Positions 11,820-24,000 of a stretch of DNA of 64,000 bases are shown piece by piece. Origin of the DNA: Fennellomyces sp. T-0311. Taxonomy: Eukaryota; Mucoromycota; Mucoromycetes; Mucorales; Lichtheimiaceae. A program made the position numbers and the translations under genes. The number at the start of each line of letters is the position of its first letter. Position 1 is the first letter of the stretch. The DNA lies in assembly GCA_025266875.1 (NCBI GenBank), contig JALLLT010000051.1:186001-250000 (forward strand), given 5' to 3'. The notes under the pieces were generated by a model. The model did no database searches and was not told where the DNA came from. It was given only the letters and a program-made list of their open reading frames with translations.

Positions 11820-13550
11820 ATGATAGACAGCGTATTCATCGGTCAGTTGAAAGAGGAAGCCAAAGAAGTGTCAATTAAACGAGAAAAAGAGGACCTACCG
11901 ACTTTCTTAGTTCACAACGCACCTGGTACGCACCATGATACAGAAGTTTGTCGCTTCGGAGCGTAATAAATCTAAACAAACAACACCGAATCCGGAAATC
12001 TAGGATCCGCGAGCACCTGCATCCCTAGAAAACGTGCACTAGATGAAACGGCAAAAGGTATGTCTGTCCATTGACATATGCATGGTCATGAGTACACGAC
12101 TGTATTTTAAAAATGACGAATACAAAGTGTCAGTAAAACTAGAACAAGGTACCGTTCAAGCCGATCTTTGATCAGCGATTTATTCAATTTCTTTCAGAAG
12201 GCTCTTGTGGAGCAAACTCCAACGAGGATAACTATCCTTATCAGACTGTGGCTCTAGAGCCAGTCAATCTTTTGGATGCATCCTTCAGATCAATGTCATT
12301 GATGATTGAATCCGGTACAATCAATATGGCTAGCGGATTCAAAACACTGACACATGTCATTGAATCACAAAGATAACGATCAAGAAAGATCCGCTCCTTT
12401 CCAAAACCATCACGACCATGCTATATCTCCCTTGAACAGGCAACACCAGTATTATCAGAGCAGTATGGTTCCCTTGTGCTACATTCAGCGCCGTATTTAC
12501 TAACCAATGTCATTTGTACTACGTACAGGGCAAAAATACTGCTGCCCTTATTCTGGCTGCACATTTACTATGGTTCAGCAGCCAATTCTATACCATCATG
12601 TAAGGACATGTCATGACGCCAACCTGCCGCCTCTCTCGAATCCAGTTTTTCAGTCGTCAATACCGGAAGCATCAAGCAGTGCACCTTTAGGTCACTTACA
12701 GCATCAAGCTAGCACGGTCAATACTATGCAACAAAACAACGGTACATCTCCACGGTTACAGACACAGCTGCCATCGGTGACCTGCATTCTGCAATCTCAT
12801 CAGCAGCAACAACAAGCGCCTTCGCCACCGCCTCCACGAAGGCCGCGAGTAGTTGCAGCAGAGCCCTTTAATCTTCCTCCTCAACCAATTCCAGCTATCT
12901 CAACAGAGGAGTGCCGATCAGTGCTCTATCCGCCGTCTGAAAAACATCCCCATCAAATGATTGTACCAACACAACACCGATCTTACCCACAAACATGTAA
13001 ATTTCCATTACCAGAAGAATATCAACAAACGTCCTCGCTCCAGCCTTCACAACACCTACGCGCAATTGCACCAGCGCCGTATAACCCTTCACTACAGGGA
13101 AATTGGCTTACATCATTAGGAGGACATCAGTCACGGCTCCATCCACCACCTCAAAAACGACTGCGAGTTATTGCACCACCGCAACTATGTCGATTCCCAT
13201 TAGCAGAAGAACATCAACAAGTGTCCTTTTCGCAGCCTCCGCAACATCCACGCGCAAACGCACCGGCACAGCATCTCTCTCCATTGCAGTCAAATCAGTT
13301 TGCATCAGTGAAGAAAGGTCAGCAAACATTCGATCCACCATCCCAAAACGGACCATGTGTGGTTGGACGAGCACCATATGATATCCCTTTAACACAATCT
13401 AATTCATCTGCACCAACAAGACAGCAGCCACGTGCAATTGCACCAGCGCCGTATAGCCTTCCATCACGACCAAACTCATTTACTTTAGCAGGATTGCCAA
13501 GGAAAAGGACCCGACGTCCAAACCAAAAGCTACTTTATACAAACAGATAA
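11820..13550 (+). CDS. Single C2H2 zinc finger protein with repetitive Pro/Gln-rich tail
   Basis: I assemble six exons: 11820-11925, 12004-12057, 12128-12148, 12198-12314, 12373-12462 and 12529-13550. All join in phase 1, giving 469 residues; the last intron has a perfect TACTAAC branch site. The third exon is only 21 bases. The ATG at 12507 that opens the long frame lies inside an intron. Residues 135-158 form one C2H2 finger (C135-x4-C140, then H152/H153 and H158). The N-terminus carries three psi-K-x-E motifs (LKEE, IKRE, VKLE) of the SUMO-acceptor type and a basic P-R-K-R. After the finger come about 300 residues of Pro/Gln/Ser-rich, degenerate repeats built on R-A-I-A-P-A-P-Y and F-P-L-P-E-E-Y-Q-Q. 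Likely nuclear; function unknown. Confidence 0.72.
12996..13465 (+). repeat. Degenerate coding repeats in the zinc finger protein
   Basis: Two longer units start at about 12996 and 13188 (F-P-L-[P/A]-E-E-x-Q-Q ... R-A-x-A-P). The shorter R-[A/V]-[I/V]-A-x-A-P-[Y/F] core recurs near 12850, 13060, 13165, 13248, 13350 and 13430. Spacing near 190 bases for the long unit suggests old internal duplication. Confidence 0.65.
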
Positions 13551-16346
13551 AAGTCTTCTTTATATATCTACAAGTGTATTACAGCCATCTTTAGTCAAGG
13601 TAAATGAAACTTTCGGGTGGATACTGTGAATATCTCATCTGATAATCATGGAATGGTGTGTACACTATATATCATTGGCCTGACAGTTAGCAAGATATCG
13701 TGCCAATGGCTGAAGGAATTATCAGTTAGCCCACTATTTTCACAATTAGCTAGCCTAAAAGATTTGTATCCTGCAACAGACTGTAAATTACAGTTATTAC
13801 ATAAGCATTAATGGCTGGTGGTAAATGCATCCTATGAACGCACCCAAGTAAATTTATTATTTAATGGAAGCAGATTTTCTTTTTGATATGTTGACATGGC
13901 TATTCCCCGTACCAACCTCGGCACTGGCCAAGGTGCTAGGCCGCAAATCTTAATCCATTAACTTGTCCCGACTATCTTATACCCAAGATAGTGCAAAATC
14001 CAGGATCACCACATCGAACTCGCGGAAAATTGGAAGTTCCCTGGCTTCATATCCTAATACTTTTTTTATCTTAGCAGCCTCACCATAATGAAAAAATAAA
14101 GACGGATTGGCAATTTTTCATGGTAAGAAAAACTTGTCTATACTTCTTAGAAAAACACATGACAAGGACATCAGTCTTTCCTGGGAAAAAAATGCCAATT
14201 CTTCTTTATACTCTTTTGTACCTACATCTCTTTGTTACTTCTTTTTTAGCATTTTTCCCATTTTGAATCATTAGTATGAAGGGAGCTTTTATGATAGATA
14301 ATACATAGGAATTAAAGAGGCAGACAAAAAGTGATAGAAATTCTAATGAGGTTTACAGGTTTTAATATGCCCTTCGAGAGCTACGATAGCTTTTCAAGTC
14401 GGATAGTAAGAAAACCATCATACTCTAACTATGAATTAACCGATACTGACGTGTTAAGGCACGATACAACCAATGTCAATTTTTTTTATAAAGCTATAGC
14501 ACTTACAAGATCAGATATGTGTCTGGGTGGATCGTTGTCAATAACATTATTTGCTTCGCTGTTTTGGCAAGTATAAAAGGAAGTGTGGATAGCTATATTT
14601 TATAGATCTACGAACACTCGGTTCAACCAGTAATTCTAGTCTTTAATATCCATGCTAAATGTGAATGAAGGCTACATATAGATATCCAGTCAACAACGGA
14701 AGTCATCTACCACGACATTTAGCTTTGTCATCTTTAACTCTGTTTGACTTGTCAGCTGCGTATCCTTTACCGTCTAGTTTATTATCAGACAGCCCTTAGC
14801 AAACCAGCGTAGGGTTTTGCTTTTCACTTTGGGCGAGACGTAGCTACATTAGTTTTTCACAGCTGACTAGTCAAAATGGTATTCTTCCAAAACTGGTGGT
14901 GTACTTTACCTTGCTTTCCTTGACATTGCTCATTCACCGAAGAGGCTGCTGCCGTAGACCAGAATATTATTAATATCGTCCGGTATCGTATGAGTTTAAG
15001 TAAAAGAAAAATTTGAACTTGTCGAGAAGACTGAAAAAAAAAAGATATCTATTTTGTCAAATCTAAGCTCTTTTTTGAAAAAGTATACAGTTTTTTCCCA
15101 AGCAAGACTGATGTGTTTTCCATGTACTTTTCTAAGGAGAATCAACAAAAAAAGATGGCCAATCCGAAAATTTCTTCCTTTATCGTTACCGTGAACAGAG
15201 CTTATAGAATCATAGTACTTATTTCAACAGAGATATACCAGAGTACATGGCTGCTACATAGTAACCAAAGCAACACAGCTCCGCATGCAGCTGTGGTGAT
15301 TGGTACTTACGCAGTTTTTAATACATATCGAAAATGCGCTCGAGCTTCTTTTTTATCTAGCCATGTCTCCAAACTGCACAGCGTACTTTTTTTTAATAAA
15401 ACATATACATACTTTTTGTAACAGGCATGCCTATTGTTGAAGCGGTTTACCAAAACCTTGAAAGTAAAAGCCAGAGCTTTGAGCGAGACATACTAAGTGT
15501 TTTAGTAGCGTGAAACTTGATGTGTGTCGTCCCATTTTTACCTATTAGTAAACTTGTGTTCCCTGCAACCATGTGGACTACAGCAACTACTTAGGTACCT
15601 GGCGGGACAAATCCATGACGGTCCAAATGCACAGTTCAAGTACGTAATTAATGTATAAACGATCAAATGTTAAATAGGCCGTAGGCTGCATATATGCACG
15701 AATGTGGTGGAAGCAGTTTAAGATCGTACTGCAATTGAGCTGCACTGCGCTGGTGAGGAGATAGATTCACTTGGCTTATGCACAGATAAGCTAATAGTAT
15801 CCATATCAAAGTGCGTGTTAGCTGGATCGCTAACCATATAAGTGTTTGGTCTATCGTGACGTCGTATTGACTACAAGATCTCATAAAGACACGTCATATG
15901 CGTTTTGTACTGAGTAGTTTACTATAGGTAAAATTAAATAAGATATGGATAGTAGCAGGCAGCAATGATGCATGTGGGAGTGCAGCTAAAAAGCACATGA
16001 TAGATAAGATCCCATACGTCTAGGATCCAGTAACGTCACTGAAATTGCAAAAAAGAGACAGACGGTACCTTAAACATCTGTGCTTCGATATCTACATGAT
16101 GAAATATATGATTATGTGATGATTAATGGCCCTTCAAACGAAGAAGATACAGGAGAATCGTATCAGTTTCGCGTTAATCCATGGTGCTATATCTATAAAT
16201 TTCAAGCGTGTTTGTCTTGATATTGATGGACTGTGCTTTAATAATATAACACCGGTTTCGGCTTCAGAAGCGTGGCAAAAAATGCGTTGGCGGATCGTGT
16301 ATTCTTTCAACCCCTTAAACAGCCTCGGCAGGGCCACGATCTGCCA
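13551..16346. other. AT-rich gene-poor stretch
   Basis: No open frame with recognisable domains and no clean inverted repeats seen. Short open frames at 14331-14576 and 15113-15421 look random. Confidence 0.45.
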
Positions 16347-18183
16347 ATGTCTACGGTAAGCAATTCCTTCCACAAAATAAAATCGACAAAACGCAAAAGA
16401 ATCGGGAAACTGACATTGTTTAGCCCCTCCCTTCCTTTCGACAGCGTGCTTTGTCACTGTCATCACTCAATGTTCCTCGACGATTCCATTTACCCATATT
16501 CTTATTGCGACTACTCAGTCTGATACCCGCTGGATTCGGCCTCTTACGGAATACAACGCGTGCATGGTCACAACCATTATATGATGAGACGGGGATCTTT
16601 GAAAACAAAACAACGCCGTTGATCAACAGTGTCGCATTGCTTTGGGTAAGATTCATCATCTTTGAGAGAGGTAAAAGCAAGCAACATAACACCAAGTACA
16701 GTGTATTCTGGCAGGATACTGGAGTTGGATTCTCACGACAAGTATGCTTCGACGATGGCTATATCACTATGAATTAAGCAATGCGTTGGTGCGTCTCGTC
16801 ACACTGGTTGTGGTGAACTGGGCGGTATCGGCATTCATTGGATCGTACTACGGTGCAGACCAACCACTTTGGCAATGGATGACTGTCTGTTTTATTCTCC
16901 TTGTATCGAACATACTGAAGATTATACTCGCGTCGAATCCGAAATATGCAAAGAAACCATCATCATCATCATCATCATCGGCACCAGCATCCGTTTCAGT
17001 TGCATCCACCATCAACCACAAAAGTACGGTCGTGCGCGTGTTGGTGTTCCCGCTTTCGATTGTTGTTGTTATGACAATGTTCGCCACGTTACATCAGGTC
17101 AGCTTGCTACGCAACACCGGCACAGCATTGATGCGCGATACCATGGTGACTGCAGCAGGGGCGGCCAACAGCGGTGTACAAAGACATCCGGATTTGGCAG
17201 ACGCAGGTGTTCGCGTCATGATCATTGTGTTATCTGCCTGGACACCGGGCAGTTTGGATAAACGCAAAACTTTTCGTGAAACAACACTCAAGCTAATGCC
17301 ACCCAACACCAAAGAATGGTCCTCCATGTATCGATTTGTTATTGGTCAACCACCTTCGGATAAAGTACGCCAATCAATGGGTCCAAGAATCGAGGCAGAA
17401 ATTGCAGAACATGGCGATGTGCTTGTCTTGCCATGTTCGGATACGTACGAGGATCTGAGTAAAAAAGTGTTTAGTTCGATGGAGTGGGCGGAGCAATACG
17501 AGTTTGACTATTTTATCAAGACGGACGACGATATCTTTGCAAGGTGGGACACGATCAGTAGTGAACTGGTTACAATGGGGCTCAGGGACCGGTATTGGCA
17601 AGGATTGAGTTACTGGTAGGTTTGAAAAGAGACAGAGAGAAAGCGAGGGAAAGACACATGCTGAATGACTAAATTGTCTCGATTTCTTATTATAAGGAAC
17701 ATCCCGCCCATCCGAGATAATTCGAACAAGAATAGCGAATTAGAATACCCGCTTCCGATATTTCCGCGCTTCACAGCTGGTGCGTTGTATATCCTGTCAC
17801 GCGATGTTGTGCACTTGATTGCTCGAGGACCACGAATCTTCGTCAAAAACGAAGATCAAAATCTGGGTATCTGGCTGTTCCCGTACCAGATCGAACCTAT
17901 TCTGGATGCTCGGATACAACAGATCGACGTGTGTGAAGAGGACATGATTGCGAAACATTTTGGGAATTTCAATGACCCAGAGGCGATTGGCGGAACCATG
18001 TATGACATGCTAGATAATATCCGGAGCGGGCGCAAGATGTGCGCTGGATTCCGTACAAAGTTTTGCGCGTTGTGCTATCCTTGCCAGGGCAAGGTCAACC
18101 ATTGGAAAGACTGGAACTTTAACTGTGATCCTGAAAAGGGTATTAGTCTTTTATCAATGGGTAAATTGACGCTTTTGGAGTAA
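16347..18183 (+). CDS. Glycosyltransferase family 31 (beta-1,3-galactosyltransferase-like)
   Basis: Golgi-type membrane glycosyltransferase. Exons 16347-16355, 16445-16645, 16702-17615 and 17697-18183 give 536 residues, all in phase. The first exon would code for only three residues (M-S-T), so the exact start is the weakest part. The N-terminal 190 residues contain several hydrophobic segments, more than the single signal anchor usual in GT31, plus a Ser-rich run coded by an ATC repeat. The catalytic part holds K343-T-D-D-D-I-F, the DxD-type metal/nucleotide-sugar motif, and later N-E-D-Q-N-L-G, which matches the E-D-V-x-x-G motif of the Galactosyl_T family. The C-terminus is Cys-rich. Acceptor sugar unknown. 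Confidence 0.82.
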
Positions 18184-18306
18184 AAAAAAACAGACTTGTA
18201 TATAATATTGTATTGGCTCTTATAAGTTTTTATAGCTAAAGATCAATTTTACAACAGATCTTGCCAAATAAAAAGGAAGAAAGAAAAAGCAAGCACTGAA
18301 ACAAAG

Positions 18307-18308
<2 letters not shown>

Positions 18309-18338
<30 letters not shown>
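18309..18338. repeat. (GT)n microsatellite
   Basis: About 15 GT units in the short convergent spacer between the GT31 and fumarate reductase genes. Confidence 0.9.
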
Positions 18339-18341
<3 letters not shown>

Positions 18342-18418
18342 GTGGAAAGAAAGGGAGCGAAGTATGTAGATGTGTTATATACTAAAAAACCGTGGTCGCA
18401 AATATTTTTTTTTTACTT

Positions 18419-20418
18419 TTACTTCTTCAAGGTACCGATGATGGCGTAGGGAGCGTACTTTTCAACGACATCCTTCTTGTGCAGCATGTTGAACTCCTCA
18501 GTTGCATCCCGACCAGCGTAGATGAGGATAGCCTTCTTGCCACCAGGGTGCTCAGCCAAGAAATCCGTCACATTGAGTACCTGGCCATTCACAATCACCC
18601 AGCAATCCTCAGGCTTGTTGTGCTTTGCCACTTCCTCCAACGAATACTCGCCCAACTTCTTTGGTTCATCCTGCTTCTGTGGTTCCTCAGCAGCAGCAGC
18701 GGGGGCAGGGGCAGCCGGGGCAGCTTCGATAGCAGCCGGGGCAGCACCAGCACCAGGCCAGGCAATCTCGAGGTTGATACGGTTGGGATCATTTGGATTC
18801 ACGGAGAGGCTGACACCCACGGTACCCAAATGGTTGGCAATAGCACCAAGACGTTGCTGAGCGACGCTGCCGGAACCAGTGTTGACGAGTTTGGAGAACA
18901 AGTACTTGGAGGCAGTTTGACCGGCGACACGACCAAAGACAACGCAACCCAAAAGAGAAGAGCCACCAAGACGGTTGGCACCGTGGACACCACCGCACAT
19001 TTCACCAGCAGCGAAGAGGCCAGCCAAAGCAGCACCAGTGGGATCCTTAATCTCTGCATCAGGTGTGATTTCAACACCACCCTACGTTATGTTGTGAGCC
19101 ACGAGAACAGTAGCCAATAAAATAGAGTTGAGCTTACCATAGTGTAGTGAAGGACGGGCTGCATGTGGGCGACATAGAAGTAGTCTTCCATCTTGATGGG
19201 GACGTTGTGGAAGAAGCGCTTGCCCCAAGGATCCTTTTGCTTGCCCTCGGCAATGGCGTTGTAAGTTTCAAAGGTTTCCTTGAGCTTCTCGGGGGAGATA
19301 CCCATCTCCTTGGCGAGGTCAGCACCGCTGTCGAACTTCTTCATCAAGCCACGGCCAGCATAGTGACGGCAATGCCATTCGATTTCCTTGGAGGCGGCAG
19401 TGTTAAGGACCAAGCGAATAGGGAACTTGTTCTTCCACATCATGCCTGTGACATAGTCACGATGACCGAGTTCGTCACAGAAACGGTTGCCATCCGCATC
19501 GAGCAACAGACCACCGCAACCACGCAAGGCCTCAGCGGCCAAAAACTTGACCTTGGCATCGGGTTCCTTGGGATCGACCAAACCGGTAGGATGGACCTGA
19601 ACCTTTTCGAGATCGACGGTGTTGGCACCAGCGGCGGCGGCCATCTTGATACCATCACCAGTGCAGTGGTCACCGTTGGTAGTCGACAAGTCAAACAACT
19701 CGGGGCGGTGTTGCTTCAAAAGAGAGTTTGGACCAAAGTCAGCGGCATAACCACCGGTGGCCAGAATGACGGGTCCATATTCCTTGTAAACTTTTCCATC
19801 AGCGTCCTTGCCAACAAGGACGTATTCGACACCAATGATTTCGTCGCCGTTCTTGATGAGTTCCTGAACGCGTGCACGCTTGATGATCTTGCATCGATCA
19901 GCCTGCTTCTCGGCCAACTCTTCAAGACCCTCCATCAGGGCATAGGTGATAGTCATACCAGGGAATTGTTCCTTGCCACGATGCGTACGGGGGAAGGAAT
20001 GGCCACCAAGACGCGAAACCAGCGACAAATCAAGCTCAAACTTGTCTTGCAGCCACTCCACAGCAGAAGCAGAGCGACCGGTCAAGACCTTGATGAGTTC
20101 TGGACGAGCCAAATCACGAGCCGACTTGAGGGTATCTTGGTAGAACTGTTCAACGGAATCCTGAATGTTCTTTGCCACTTGAGTGCGCGTCAACGCGCCG
20201 TTGATACCAGAGGTAGCCTTTGTAGAATTGCCACTGTTGCACAGACGAGTGAGTAATTCGGGATTAATTTAGTTTCCAATGGCATGATTTTTCTCTTACC
20301 CGAAGAATGGGTTCTTGTCGAGCAACAAGACGTTGCCACCAGCTTCGTAGACGGTATGAGCGGCAGCAAGGCCAGACAGGCCGCCACCAACGACGATGAT
20401 TTGGTTCTTCAAGGACAT
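18419..20418 (-). CDS. Soluble fumarate reductase with C-terminal cytochrome b5 domain
   Basis: FAD enzyme of the Osm1/Frd1 type that reduces fumarate to succinate, reoxidising reduced flavin when respiration is limited. Exons 20418-20300, 20233-19138 and 19081-18419 encode 625 residues. The N-terminus starts directly with the FAD dinucleotide fold (V-V-G-G-G-L-S-G, residues 9-16), with no signal peptide. The flavoprotein body includes R-T-H-R-G, H-P-T-G and G-C-G-G motifs. The last about 75 residues are a cytochrome b5 domain with the heme-binding A-E-H-P-G-G, a second His in M-L-H-K-K-D, and an Ala/Pro-rich linker before it. The b5 fusion suggests electrons can be delivered from a cytochrome b5 reductase, which is inference. 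Confidence 0.93.
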
Positions 20419-21077
20419 TTGACGAATATGAGAAAAGGAAAATGGGCGATGGGAAAAAGAAAAAAAAGAGAGAATGAAGGGAAAAAATGGGCCAATTTTT
20501 ATTGCCTCAAGATCTAACGGCCGACACGGGAGAGACACGGGAAAGCAAGCAACCTTGTCTATGTAGCATGGACCCCCTTCCCTCTGCCCCGCCTCCCCCG
20601 AACCACCTGACCTTTCTTCCCACCGCCTCATTAAACGCCAACAAATCCATGTGCTGCTCCCACTCGCAGGTGCCCTGTGCCATGTGAAAATATGTCGTCT
20701 TTGTCATTAACGCTTATAAAACCTTGCTGCATAAGGCACACACATCGCCTGTTTTTTTTTGTTTCATCCTGACAAATGCCAATTCTCAGCGCTAAACAGA
20801 ACCCCCCGGATTAGCAACCTCTTTGTGGCCAGCATGCAAACAGCGTAGTACAAAAGTATTAGAACAACGATCTAGTCGACATAGAGAGGAGTTATGTACA
20901 TAGATGGTACAAAGGCGTACGAGAGGGGTGTACATACATAGTTAGAGTTACGACAAAAGAGAAAGAAAACGTGCATGTGTGTGTGTTTGTGTGTGAGTGT
21001 GTGAAATACCATAGGTCAATGAAAAAAAAAACAAATGAATGGAAGATAACGTCATGAAGCAAAAAAAAGAAAAACAA
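20419..21077. other. Promoter side of fumarate reductase, 3' side of kinesin
   Basis: Intergenic. Contains GT-rich simple sequence (20974-21001) and A/T tracts; no gene seen. Confidence 0.5.
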
Positions 21078-24000
21078 TTAAAAGGTATCGGTGCTCTTGA
21101 GCTTCTCTAGAGGGAAGAGCTGATCAATCTTGGTGATCCACTCTGTCATCTCGGCCTTGGAGCTCGCTTGGAGCGTGTATGCGTTGTTGTTCGTGTAAAG
21201 AGAGAATACATGTGTGCGCTAATCTATTGCGTTAGTCCCCGCATTGGCGGAATATATATCAACCGATCCTTACATTGATCATCTTTTCGAGCTCGCGATT
21301 GTAGTCTACTCGCACAGAGGATACATTGATCACTCCCTGCTCGTCGGTCTCGGACCGGTTGGTATAAACGTAGATATACGGTCTTGCCGTTCATCAGCTC
21401 TCTCTCTGTCTCTCCTTTTTTTGCTAGACCTCCTGTGAAAACTTACCTTCGGATGACAAACCATCGTTTGACCCATTTATTGTCCAGGGCATTCTCTTGG
21501 TATGTGAGATAACCCTTTTTGGCTACATTGCCACTATGAAATCCACTGTGTCAGCAGCAATCACTTGCAATTTAAATAGCAACCTACGTCTTGCTCATGA
21601 GCTTGACCTCAGCGAGCAATTTTGCATCCGCGGGAAGCGATTCCTGCTGTTGTTGTTGCTGCTGCTGCTGTTGTTGTTGTTGTTGTTGTTGCTGTTGCTT
21701 TGGCTCCTGAACTGTGGGTGGATCTTGGCTAATCGCCATCTGCTGCTAGATTTGTTCAACAAACACAAACTTTAAAATCGTGACGTTATGTAACTTACCT
21801 CATCTGACTTGCTCATCCACAGATCAAGCACCTTGCGCAACAGTTTATCTGTATGCTCCGATGTTTGCTCCTCCACTGGCATCGACGACCCGTTGCTGGT
21901 CTGCGATTGGGCCGCGCGCAATGTCAGCGCCTGCGATGTGAAAGCCACCTGCTCAATGCGGGCAATCTTGCTGCGGATCTGGTGAAAGTCGTTGACAAGC
22001 GAAACACCGCGAGGTCGCCAGGAATCCACCAGCAGTTCTTCACCACGAACATATTTGGATGCAGTATTGAGACGCCACAGTTGACTAACACGACGTGTCA
22101 TCGGAGGCTTGAGATGCACCAGGAAAATAGCGTTAAAGTTCGAAAGCACTCGCTTATTGGAATGTCCCAAGAATTTGCGCAGAGCAGATGAAGTGGCGGA
22201 TTTGTCTCTGCCTTGGATCTGCACTGCAATATCTGTGCTGAACTGCATTGGTTTCTCGCATTTTTCCGCTTCGACTTGCCATCGGAGTTCAAGAATGACA
22301 CGACAGCTCGACGCAGTGATGCAGTTCAAAAACGGACATTCGTGTTGCGAACTATCCCACGCACCATACGCACTCAGTTCACTAGTGCCGTCGCTGTTGT
22401 AAACGATGGATTGGTGGCCCATTTTGATGGATACTTGACCACCATCATTGGGTGGGTCTAAGATTCTTCCTTTGCCATCCAAAAATCGGGGCCGTCCGAG
22501 CGTCGCATTGCCCATCGATGTCCAAACAAGCTGTCGCCCTGACGTGTGGTACAATGTCACGTTGATCCGTCGTTGCAGCCCCTGTCTCAATGTGAAAACG
22601 CCACGATCGAGCTCGTTTTGGGCTGACACTTGCACAGGCACGTACTTGCCATTGGGCATCAGCTCGCACACTTGTATCCGTGCCACCACGTCATGCCGTT
22701 CCGCCGCCAACAGTTCTTCTTCAGGTCGTCGTTCCAATCTTCCATCCGCGTCAAACATCAAATGATCCGCGCAACGACCGTAAGCGACGCCACCTTGCGA
22801 AGGGGTGTTGGGTCGTGCACCCAGCTTGAGTCGCGGATTTTCACGTTGCTCGTCCCACCGTTCAAATTGCTTGAGCGCATGAGGCTGCATCTTGCCATAA
22901 ATCTCGAACGATATCATCTTGTTCATCAAGACATCGAGCATGGTATCGGTGACGGCCACAGAAAGCGTTTGGCTGTAATCCAACTCGATGGGCTTGTCAC
23001 CGAATCCCGTGACAGGGTCTGTGGCAAAGATCTTTTCGGCTGTCGCGTGTTCGGGGATGCTGCCAAACGACGACAGGCGGAATTGGACGTGCACGTGATT
23101 AAAGTCCTCTTCGTTGATGCCGCTCAACTCCAACAGACGCACCTCGAACATGATCTGCTGACCAGCGGCAAGCATGTTGGCATTGGCTCCTTTGGTATCG
23201 CCATGGCCGTCCATGCTCGATCGATTGTTCTGAGATGTGCGCGCAATGGGCGAAATAAGCACGCGCAGTTTACCTTTGATCTGTCCTGTGGTGCGACATA
23301 CAACACTGACGCAACTCTCGTAGGCTTGTTGAACAACAAGGTTTTTGACACTGACGGCTGCGCTACCGATCAAGTTGTATTTGCGGCCGGGGTTCTCGAA
23401 GAACGGATCTTCGTAGTTGAGATGCTTGCGATACATTGGCTTATCCATAAAGTTGCTGAGGTCGCGCATCTTTTTGAGTCGCATCTTCAGCTTATCGAGC
23501 GACCAAACGTAAACTGTATTATGTTTGCGATCAATCACACGGACACCGACGCAAGGCTTGGGGCATTCCGTCAATGCAGTATCGTCGTCTTCTTCGATGC
23601 CATGCAGCGCTGCTGATGTGCTTTCCCAGAACGACGATGGATTGGCAAACTGGCCTTCCTCGACGATTGTAAACTGGTACATTGCGTCTTTGCCAAACTG
23701 TTTGGCAATGATATTAGCCTCTTTCAACACGACAGCGTTGGTCAGAATATCCTCAGCCATTGTCACGCGACGATGGCGCTTCCAATTCTTGATAGCCTTG
23801 AGGGCATACGCTCGTTCGAGATCAGAGTACTCTTGCTGAGACGAGTTCATGATCTGCATGGACATGCGACTGATTCTTGTTTCGTAGAAGAGTTTCTGTT
23901 CATCGAGCACCTTCTGGAGCTTGTCACGCTCAACCTTCATGCGATCCTCTACATCGGCGCTGCTATGCACAAAAGTGGAATCCGTGCAGACACTCTCAAG

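Noticed and set aside
12507..12528. ATG at 12507 as start of the zinc finger protein
   Set aside because: It lies inside an intron with a TACTAAC branch site; upstream exons join in phase to the finger.
19147..20256. 369-codon plus-strand open frame
   Set aside because: It lies antisense to the fumarate reductase exon; the sense strand has full domain motifs and the antisense frame is a codon-bias shadow.
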